A DNA stretch of 7,163 nucleotides from JACDBD01 sp050743385 (GTDB taxonomy: Bacteria > Actinomycetota > Acidimicrobiia > IMCC26256 > JACDBD01), in assembly GCA_050743385.1 (NCBI GenBank), contig JBOGFJ010000316.1, positions 1-7,163 on the forward strand, given 5' to 3'. The notes under the pieces are model-generated. The model was not told where the DNA came from. It did not search any database and worked only from the letters and a program-made list of their open reading frames with translations. Positions 1 through 6,651 of this stretch are shown here, piece after piece. Position 1 is the stretch's first letter; the number at the start of each line of letters is the position of its first letter. The position numbers and the translations under genes were made by a program.

Positions 1-453
1 CACCTGGGCCTGGTGGGTCGACTGTTCGTCGCTGGAGAGCCAGAGCTCGATGAGCGAGTCGACGATCGGGTAGAGCTTCTCCTCCGGCGGATCCCACGGC
101 TTGAGCAGGTAGTGGTCGAGGTCGACGACGTTGATGGCCTGGATGGCGGCGTCGGTGTCCGCGTAGGCGGTGAGCAGCGCCCGCCGGGCGTGGGGGAACA
201 GGTCCATCGCCTCCTCGAGGAACTCGAGGCCGCTCATGTCGGGCATGCGGTGGTCGGCCAACATGACCGCCACCAGGTCGCCCCGCAGCTTCAGCTCCCG
301 CAGCGTGTCGAGCGCCTGCGGGCCCGACTCGGTCCGCACCACCCGGTAGGTGTCGCCGTAGTGGCGGCGGAGGTCCCGCGCGACGGCGCGCGACACCCCC
401 GGGTCGTCGTCGACGGTCAGCAGGATCGGCTTGCGGGCGGTGTCCATGGACAT
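1..453 (-). CDS. Response-regulator receiver domain protein, partial; probably the N-terminus of a fused response regulator/thioredoxin reductase
   Basis: The reverse strand from ATG 453 stays open for 151 codons to the window edge, so the C-terminus is missing. It reads as a canonical CheY-like receiver: acidic pocket DDD at residues 15-17 after the first strand, phospho-acceptor Asp67 in LADHRMPDMSG, Thr95 in LLTAYAD and Lys118 in YLLKPWDPP. From family knowledge, the string TAYADTDAAIQAIN followed by DHYLLKPWDPPEEKLYP is characteristic of receivers fused to an FAD-dependent thioredoxin-disulfide reductase. That fusion is inferred, because the reductase lies outside the window. A second in-frame ATG at 447 is possible. 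The only clear Shine-Dalgarno-like sequence, GGAGG, lies 18 nt before ATG 453, which is long, and sits inside a hairpin. The gene is divergent from the ABC-F gene. The receiver call is firm; the fusion is about 60% likely. Confidence 0.88.
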   Translation of the reverse strand, partial: MSMDTARKPILLTVDDDPGVSRAVARDLRRHYGDTYRVVRTESGPQALDTLRELKLRGDLVAVMLADHRMPDMSGLEFLEEAMDLFPHARRALLTAYADTDAAIQAINVVDLDHYLLKPWDPPEEKLYPIVDSLIELWLSSDEQSTHQAQV

Positions 454-469
454 GTACGGGTGACCGTAC
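454..469. repeat. Perfect inverted repeat 6-4-6 next to the receiver gene start
   Basis: gtacgg-gtga-ccgtac, directly abutting the ATG at 453 on the minus strand. The arms are fully complementary around a 4-nt centre. It could be an RNA hairpin in the 5' leader of the receiver gene or a DNA operator. No function is established. Confidence 0.6.
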
Positions 470-485
470 CGCCTCCGAGGAGGCG
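470..485. repeat. Inverted repeat containing the GGAGG of the receiver gene leader
   Basis: cgcctcc-ga-ggaggcg, 7-bp arms with a 2-nt centre (6 bp with a 4-nt loop as RNA), starting at the base after the 454-469 palindrome. On the minus strand the right arm holds GGAGG, the only Shine-Dalgarno-like sequence upstream of ATG 453. Folding would therefore mask it. The structure is seen in the sequence; a regulatory role is inferred. Confidence 0.6.
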
Positions 486-621
486 CTCAGCTCGCCGCGG
501 GCGCGTACTTCAGGTTCAACACGCCCGTGAGACTGCCGTCGGGTGCGGAACTCATCGTTCTCGCGCAACCGTCCGTGTCAGACTGGTGCTTCCCGCCATT
601 CCGGTTGTTTTGCCCGCTCAC

Positions 622-627
622 GAAGGA
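622..627 (+). promoter_or_regulatory. Ribosome binding site that fixes the ABC-F start
   Basis: GAAGGA with 9 nt before GTG 637. It favours GTG 637 over the much longer open frame that extends left to position 13. It also fits where ABC-F homologues begin (M-L-x-A-R-D). A TTG at 628 is too close to this site to be the start, and TTG 640 is a less likely alternative. Confidence 0.65.
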
Positions 628-636
628 TTGTCGCGC

Positions 637-2244
<1,608 letters not shown>

Positions 2245-2259
2245 TCCGTTGCCACTGGG

Positions 2260-2275
2260 TCCGCGTCCGCGCGGA
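2260..2275 (+). other. Short GC-rich stem-loop between the ABC-F and membrane-protein genes
   Basis: tccgcg-tccg-cgcgga, a 6-bp stem with a 4-nt loop in the 79-bp gap, 16 nt after the ABC-F stop. There is no T-tract, so it would be a weak intrinsic terminator at best. A TANNNT match (TACGGT, 2286-2291) lies downstream but has no recognisable -35, so I do not call a promoter. Confidence 0.25.
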
Positions 2276-2323
2276 TCGCCGCGGATACGGTCAGCGCGTC
2301 CCAATGCGTGAGGGGGAGTCTTG

Positions 2324-2908
2324 ATGCTCGGCGACTTCTTGGCGAAGGCCCACAACCCGAGCGGCTCCGAGAGCTACGCGGCCGCCGCGTCGTGGTTCAT
2401 CATGGAATGGATCCTGATGATCGTGGCCGCCGCCGTCCACATCGTCGTCGATCGCCGCCGGCATCCCGACCGCCGGGGAACGAGGCGCACGGTCGAGCTC
2501 GCCCTGATCTGGTTGCTGGCGTTCGGGGGGTTCTGGGCGATCTTCAGCGGGGTCGGCCACATCTCCGGCATGTCCGACCAGCTCGCCGAGAGCATCGGCT
2601 ACACGCCGAGCATGTTCCAGTGGGAGATCGGCTGGGCCGACATCGGCATCGGCGTGCTCGGCTTGGTCTGCATCTGGCGGCGCGACTCGTGGATGACCGC
2701 CGCGGTCGTCATGCTCTCGATCAGCTATCTCGGCGACGCGATCGGCCACATCATGCAATGGGTGGAGCACGACAACACCGAGCCCGACAACGTCTGGGCC
2801 ATCCCCAGCGACATTCTCGCTCCCCTGCTCGCGATCGTGCTGTTGATCTGGTACCGGCGCATGTCGCCGGCGGGTCGGTCGGTCGGCGAGCCCAGTCCTG
2901 CCGTCTGA
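2324..2908 (+). CDS. Five-helix integral membrane protein, DUF6790-like
   Basis: 194 residues from ATG 2324, chosen because AGGGGG (2311-2316) sits 7 nt upstream; TTG 2321 is in frame but less likely. Five hydrophobic segments are visible at about 24-42, 58-80, 101-118, 123-146 and 160-177. A short arginine-rich loop (44-55) suggests that side faces the cytoplasm. There is no signal peptide or catalytic motif. The central block, GHISGM (78-83), then SIGY and FQWEIGWADIGIGVLGL (about 90-114), resembles the GH-x-F / SIGW-x-S-PFQ-x-EVG-x-AN-x-x-x-GVLG pattern that I associate with DUF6790 proteins. Their function is unknown. Odd points are membrane-embedded His39, His79 and His142 and acidic Glu101, Asp106 and Asp138. 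It lies downstream of the ABC-F gene and ends 2 nt from the convergent GH15 gene. The membrane call is firm; the family is moderate. Confidence 0.85.
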   Translation: MLGDFLAKAHNPSGSESYAAAASWFIMEWILMIVAAAVHIVVDRRRHPDRRGTRRTVELALIWLLAFGGFWAIFSGVGHISGMSDQLAESIGYTPSMFQWEIGWADIGIGVLGLVCIWRRDSWMTAAVVMLSISYLGDAIGHIMQWVEHDNTEPDNVWAIPSDILAPLLAIVLLIWYRRMSPAGRSVGEPSPAV

Positions 2909-2910
2909 CC

Positions 2911-4728
2911 TCAGGCGCTCGCGGCGCTCGACTCGGAGATCGCCCACGCGGCGTTGATCAGCCCGATGTGGCTGAAGGCCTGAGGGAAGTTGCCGAGGAG
3001 CTCGCCCGTCGCCGGGTCGACCTCCTCGGCAAGGAGGCCGACGTCGTTCGCGTAGGCGACCGCACGCTCGAAGATCTCGGTCGCCCGGTCGACCTCCCCG
3101 GCCAACGCGAGGGCCTCGGCGAGCCAGAACGTGCACAGGAGGAAGCTGCCTTCCTCGCCTTCGAGCCCGTCGTGCGCGAGGTAGCGGTAGACGAGGCCCC
3201 GCTCGTCGGTGAGGCGCTCGGCGGTGGCCTCGATCGTCGCCAGCACGCGCGGGTCGTCGGGCGGCAGGAAGCCCACGATGGGCATCATCAGGTTGGAGGC
3301 GTCGAGATCGTCCGACCCGAACGACTGGGTGAAGGCGCCTACCTGCTCGTTCCATCCCTTCGTGAGGATGGCGTCGGCGATCTCGGCGCGAACGCGCTTC
3401 CAGTCGTCGACGCGATCGTGCGCGTCGAGCTGATGGGCGAGCGTGATCGCCCGATCGAGGGCGACCCAGCACATGAGCTTGGAGTACAGGAAGTCGCGGG
3501 GCTCGCCCCTGACCTCCCAGATGCCTTGGTCCGGCTCCTGCCAGCGGGCCGCGGCGGTGTCGGCGAGGTCGGCGAGGAACTGCTTCGTCGGCGGCTGAAG
3601 CCGGGCGAACTGCTCGGGCAGGCGGAACGCGGCGTCGAGCAGCTCGCCGTACACGTCGAGCTGGCGCTGGCTCCAGGCGTCGTTCCCGATGCGCACCGGC
3701 GCGCTGTCGCGCCACCCGGTGAGGTGCGGCAGCTCGCGCTCGGTGAGGTCGCGCTCGCCGCCGATGCCGAACATGATCTGGAGGTCGCTGCCGAGGCGCA
3801 CCTGCGACGCGGCCGCGTTCGCCATGAAGTCGAAGAACCGCTCGGCTTCGTCGGGGCAGGCCGCGACCCAGAGCGCCTGCAGGGTGAAGCTCGCGTCGCG
3901 CACCCAGGAGAAGCGGTAGTCCCAGTTGCGCGCGCCCCCGGGCGTCTCCGGGAGCGAGGTGGTCGGGGCGGCGCAGATCGCGCCGGTGGGGTAGTAGGTG
4001 AGCGCGTAGAGCACCCGGCCGCAGTGGTGCACCATCTCCTGCCACGGGCCGTCGTAGTTCTGGTGCATGCCCGACCAGGTACGCCACGCGTGGTGCGTGT
4101 CTTCGAGCCGCGCCTCGATGGCGTCTTGGGTCCAGAGTCGAGGCGGCTCCTCTGAGCTCGATGCATGTCCCAACTCGAACGCCACCGTCTCGCCGGTGGT
4201 CACCGTGAAGCGCGCCCGCCCGACCGTCTCGTCGACGTCGATCGGGAGCGGCGACGAGAGCACGAGCACGTCGGCGCCACCCCGGACGGTGACGCCGCCG
4301 TCGACCGCGCGCAGGAGCGGACGGATCAAGCCGTACTCGGGACGGGGCGCGTACTCGAGCTCGAGCTCGACTTCGCCGTCGACACCCGTCACCTGGCGCA
4401 TCAGCACCGACGGCGCTCCGGCACCGAGCTCGTGGCCACGCTCGTTGCGACCGACAGCCATCGCGTCGACGAGTACGACGGTGCCGGTCGGCGTGCGGAA
4501 GGTGGTCTCCAGCACCATGGTGTCGCCGACGTAACGGCGCTCGACCTCGACGGCGCCTGTCGGTCGGATCGACCAGTGGCCGGCGCGATCGTCGAGGAGC
4601 CGGCCGAAGACCGACGGGCTGTCGAACCGCGGGAAGCACAACCAATCGATCGACCCCTCCCGGCTGACGAGGGCGGCCGACTTGCAGTCGGACAGCAGCG
4701 CGTAGTCGGCGATCGGGAGGTGGCTCAT
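2911..4728 (-). CDS. Glycoside hydrolase family 15 (trehalase/glucoamylase-like)
   Basis: 605 residues, close to the usual length of about 600 for prokaryotic GH15, with no signal peptide, so probably cytoplasmic. The N-terminus (IADYALLSDCKSAALVSREG, then DWLCFPRFDSPSVFG) is the classic start of the actinobacterial GH15 beta-sandwich domain, which runs to about 220. An (alpha/alpha)6 barrel follows, with GARNWDYRFSWVRDA around 265-279. By family knowledge the general acid should be Glu405 in GIWEVRG and the base Glu568 in AEEVDPATGE, followed by GNFPQAFSHIGLIN; both are present. The family inverts the anomeric centre and cleaves alpha-glucosidic bonds, either trehalose (as for the mycobacterial GH15 trehalase) or maltodextrins; sequence alone does not decide. 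ATG 4728 overlaps the upstream gene's stop as ATGA and lacks a clear Shine-Dalgarno, implying translational coupling. Confidence 0.92.
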   Translation of the reverse strand: MSHLPIADYALLSDCKSAALVSREGSIDWLCFPRFDSPSVFGRLLDDRAGHWSIRPTGAVEVERRYVGDTMVLETTFRTPTGTVVLVDAMAVGRNERGHELGAGAPSVLMRQVTGVDGEVELELEYAPRPEYGLIRPLLRAVDGGVTVRGGADVLVLSSPLPIDVDETVGRARFTVTTGETVAFELGHASSSEEPPRLWTQDAIEARLEDTHHAWRTWSGMHQNYDGPWQEMVHHCGRVLYALTYYPTGAICAAPTTSLPETPGGARNWDYRFSWVRDASFTLQALWVAACPDEAERFFDFMANAAASQVRLGSDLQIMFGIGGERDLTERELPHLTGWRDSAPVRIGNDAWSQRQLDVYGELLDAAFRLPEQFARLQPPTKQFLADLADTAAARWQEPDQGIWEVRGEPRDFLYSKLMCWVALDRAITLAHQLDAHDRVDDWKRVRAEIADAILTKGWNEQVGAFTQSFGSDDLDASNLMMPIVGFLPPDDPRVLATIEATAERLTDERGLVYRYLAHDGLEGEEGSFLLCTFWLAEALALAGEVDRATEIFERAVAYANDVGLLAEEVDPATGELLGNFPQAFSHIGLINAAWAISESSAASA

Positions 4729-5711
4729 CTGCTCAGCACGTCGCGGCAACGGCGGTAGAAGGCGAGCGCGGTCCCGCGTTGGTCGGCGGCGTCGGCGAAT
4801 TGGCCGATCGGGAGGATCGCGCCCCGGAAGCTCTCGGCGTTCCACGTATCGCTCGAGGGCGCGGCGTCGAAGTCGAACGGGACCACGTAGAGGTAGGGCT
4901 CCTCGACGGCAGCGTCGCCGGGGGAGGCGCCGAAGCCTGCCCGGCGAGCTTCGGGCAGGCACTCGAACGCGGCGTCGAAGTGCTCGGGCCAGAGCTGCAC
5001 CCGGCTCGTCTCGGTCGACTCGGGATCGGCCCGCAGCTCCTCGAGCACCGAGTACGCAAAGCCGTACCAGTCGCCGAGGAAGGCGGCTGCTTCCGCGTCG
5101 ACGCGCAGGTCCCCGACAGGGTCGCCCGCGGGTGGGACGTCGAAGGGCTCGGCCCATGCGACGTCGGGCGGCCCGTCGAGGACGAATGCTGCTGCCGCCG
5201 CGAGCGTGGAGACGGGCTCGACGCGGACGGCGGTGTCGTCCTGGCGCACGAGCCGGGTCCCGACGATGCGCACCTGGGCGTCGGAACCGAAGAACGGCGT
5301 GCCGAGCCCACCGAAGGTCCAGCGGAGCGCCATCTTCCCGTTGGTGCGCCGGCGGGCGGGGGATACGACGTACGCCGCCAGGCGGTGCACGGCGAGGCGC
5401 GTGTCCGCGTGCCTCGCCGGCGGCCGGGGCAGACGACGGTAGGCGCCCAGCCACCGCGCGGTGACCCACGAGGTGTGCTCGGGCCGGTCGCGTACCCACT
5501 CGTCCCAGGTGATGTCGACGCCCGGTACCGGGCTCACCACCGGCATTCCCGGCGGCGCGGGCGCGTTGACGGGGTCGTCGGCGAGCCACTCGTCGTCGTT
5601 GACGGTGGGTGGCGACGGCTCCAGCACGCGTGCCGCGACGCCCTCGCCGACCACAGCCTGCGCCTCGAGCCGCGCGTTGCGTACAGCAACGGCCGAAGCC
5701 TCGTCCTCCAC
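4725..5711 (-). CDS. Conserved protein of unknown function, co-transcribed with GH15
   Basis: 328 residues from GTG 5711. I do not recognise a named domain. It has no membrane segment or signal peptide, so it is probably a soluble cytoplasmic protein. The first 80 residues are proline- and acid-rich and look poorly ordered. The likely folded part begins near HTSWVTARWLGAYRRLP (80-96) and includes GKMALRWTFGGLGTPFFG (about 125-142), LWPEHFDAAFE (240-250) and EEPYLYVVPFD (270-280). The aromatic, acidic blocks suggest a ligand-binding or enzymatic fold, but no function can be assigned. GTG 5711 has no Shine-Dalgarno but lies 8 nt after a promoter-like -10, so leaderless translation is plausible. 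Internal GTG codons further in are alternatives. The stop overlaps the GH15 start by four bases, so the two proteins are very likely made together. Confidence 0.82.
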   Translation of the reverse strand: MEDEASAVAVRNARLEAQAVVGEGVAARVLEPSPPTVNDDEWLADDPVNAPAPPGMPVVSPVPGVDITWDEWVRDRPEHTSWVTARWLGAYRRLPRPPARHADTRLAVHRLAAYVVSPARRRTNGKMALRWTFGGLGTPFFGSDAQVRIVGTRLVRQDDTAVRVEPVSTLAAAAAFVLDGPPDVAWAEPFDVPPAGDPVGDLRVDAEAAAFLGDWYGFAYSVLEELRADPESTETSRVQLWPEHFDAAFECLPEARRAGFGASPGDAAVEEPYLYVVPFDFDAAPSSDTWNAESFRGAILPIGQFADAADQRGTALAFYRRCRDVLSR

Positions 5712-5719
5712 GTACGGGG

Positions 5720-5735
5720 ACGTTAGGCGTAACGT
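5720..5735. repeat. Perfect 6-4-6 palindrome in the shared divergent promoter
   Basis: acgtta-ggcg-taacgt, near the middle of the 54-bp gap between GTG 5711 and ATG 5766. Each arm reads TAACGT on one strand, so each direction has a TANNNT -10 candidate. The site could be a symmetric promoter core, an operator, or both. The + strand copy (5730-5735) leaves a leader of about 24 nt before ATG 5766, but its -35 position (TCCACG, 5707-5712) matches only three of six. Confidence 0.6.
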
Positions 5736-5748
5736 GCGCGCCCGTCAC
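5720..5748 (-). promoter_or_regulatory. Promoter for the unknown-protein/GH15 unit, probably leaderless
   Basis: On the minus strand, GTGACG (5748-5743; four of six to TTGACA) is followed after exactly 17 nt by TAACGT (5725-5720; fits the actinobacterial TANNNT). Then come 8 nt and GTG 5711. Transcription would begin at or within a few bases of the start codon. That agrees with the missing Shine-Dalgarno and with the common use of leaderless mRNAs in Actinobacteria. Prediction from sequence only. Confidence 0.5.
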
Positions 5749-5751
5749 CGC

Positions 5752-5759
5752 AGAGAGGA
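5752..5759 (+). promoter_or_regulatory. Ribosome binding site of the aldose 1-epimerase gene
   Basis: AGAGAGGA with 6 nt before ATG 5766. It is a good Shine-Dalgarno match and fixes the start. It contrasts with the divergent gene, which has none. Confidence 0.7.
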
Positions 5760-5765
5760 TCGACG

Positions 5766-6638
5766 ATGAGCGCGACCCTCGCCGCCGGCGAGCTCCGAGC
5801 GACCTTCCTGCCCGAGCTCGGGATGCTCGGCCGGTCGTTCCGCCGGGAAGATCACGATTTCGTCGCGCTGCCGGGCGGGCTCGCGGCCTACGGCGACGGT
5901 CACCAGACGGGGTTGCCGCTGCTGGCGCCGTGGGCCAACCGCCTCGACGGGCGCAGCTACCAGGCCGCCGGCATCGACGTCGACCTCGCCGGGCTCCCGC
6001 TCCGCACCGACGAGAACGGGCTGCCCATGCACGGCACGATGACGGCCGCCACCGGCTGGGAGATCGTGGAGGCGGGGACCGCCCGGCTGCGGGCTCGCTT
6101 CGACTACGGCGCCCGTCCCGACCTCCTGGCGGCGTTCCCGTTCCCACACCACATCGAGCTCGACGTCGACCTCGACGGTGACGCATTGCGAATCGCGACG
6201 ACGCTGCGGCCGACCTCCGCCCGTGCCGTTCCGGTCGCGTTCGGCTGGCATCCGTTCCTCCGCCTGCCGACGGGCGACCGATCGGCGTGGCGACTGCGCC
6301 TCCCGGCGCGCCGGCACCTGGCTCTCGACAACCGGGGCATACCGACCGGGGCCACCGCACCCGAAGCCGCCGAAGGTGCCCCCGTCGGCGACCGCACCTT
6401 CGACGATCTCTACGCGCTCGGCGATGACCACGAGCTGGCGCTCGAGAGCGATGACCACCGGCTGACCGTGCACTACGACGACGGCTACCCGTACGCGCAG
6501 GTGTACGCGCCTCCGGGCGCCGACTTCGTGTGCCTCGAGCCGATGACCGCGCCCACGAACTCGCTCGCTCGCGGGACCTGTCCGCTCGTCGCACCCGGGT
6601 CGTCGTTCACGGCGCGCTTCGTGGTCTCGATCGCGTAG
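5766..6638 (+). CDS. Aldose 1-epimerase (mutarotase, GalM family)
   Basis: 290 residues. It interconverts alpha and beta anomers of glucose, galactose or related aldoses in the cytoplasm; no signal peptide is seen. The family's active-site set is complete. Arg59 lies in PWANRLDG, which shapes the sugar pocket. His89 lies in GLPMHG, His162 (general acid) in FGWHPFLRLP, and Glu258 (general base) in CLEPMTAPTNSL. The length is typical of the shorter bacterial members rather than the E. coli GalM of about 346 residues, so substrate specificity is open. The gene shares its promoter region with the divergent unknown-protein/GH15 unit. This fits a role in converting the beta-glucose that an inverting GH15 enzyme releases. 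It converges with the P450 gene, with 5 nt between the stops. Confidence 0.92.
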   Translation: MSATLAAGELRATFLPELGMLGRSFRREDHDFVALPGGLAAYGDGHQTGLPLLAPWANRLDGRSYQAAGIDVDLAGLPLRTDENGLPMHGTMTAATGWEIVEAGTARLRARFDYGARPDLLAAFPFPHHIELDVDLDGDALRIATTLRPTSARAVPVAFGWHPFLRLPTGDRSAWRLRLPARRHLALDNRGIPTGATAPEAAEGAPVGDRTFDDLYALGDDHELALESDDHRLTVHYDDGYPYAQVYAPPGADFVCLEPMTAPTNSLARGTCPLVAPGSSFTARFVVSIA

Positions 6639-6651
6639 CGCTCCTACGCGA
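6631..6651. terminator. Bidirectional stem-loop over both convergent stop codons
   Basis: tcgcgtag-cgctc-ctacgcga, a perfect 8-bp stem with a 5-nt loop that is exactly the gap between the aldose epimerase and P450 genes. The TAG stop of each gene forms the inner end of one arm. Facing TAG stops give 3 bp of symmetry automatically; the other 5 bp are not forced by the stops. There is no T-tract, as is usual for hairpin ends in high-GC Actinobacteria. A role as terminator or mRNA 3'-end protector is inferred. Confidence 0.42.

Larger units (their letters stand above)
454..636. other. Divergent intergenic region between receiver gene and ABC-F gene
   Basis: 183 bp that must carry promoters for both flanking genes. 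Apart from the two abutting inverted repeats at 454-485, I see no TANNNT-type -10 element on either strand between 486 and 636; TA dinucleotides are almost absent there. No promoter is called. A 22-codon minus-strand reading frame (555-487) is present but weakly supported. Confidence 0.5.

Noticed and set aside
13..636. N-terminal extension of the ABC-F frame back to ATG 13
   Set aside because: This part is antisense to a well-conserved receiver domain, has no ABC-F homology, and reads as low-complexity V/R/E/G-rich sequence typical of a shadow frame. GAAGGA and GTG 637 give the expected start.
2902..2917. Stem over the 2908/2911 convergent junction as a terminator
   Set aside because: It needs a G-T pair and leaves only a 2-nt loop unless base pairs open. 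Much of the symmetry follows from two facing TGA stops.
2308..4155. 615-codon plus-strand frame antisense to GH15
   Set aside because: It is a shadow frame without motifs, and it also overlaps the membrane-protein gene in another frame.
2291..4645. 784-codon minus-strand frame overlapping the GH15 gene
   Set aside because: It is the GH15 sequence in a different frame (Arg/Ala/Pro-rich) and shows no motif; GH15 catalytic residues occupy the other frame.
4779..5726. 315-codon plus-strand frame antisense to the unknown gene
   Set aside because: Composition is that of a reverse-complement shadow. The minus-strand frame has better sense content, an ATGA junction with GH15 and a promoter in place.
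4729..6594. Upstream extension of the GH15 frame to 1227 residues
   Set aside because: The extension is Arg/Gly/Ala-rich with no motif and runs through the unknown gene and antisense to the aldose epimerase. The family N-terminus begins at ATG 4728.
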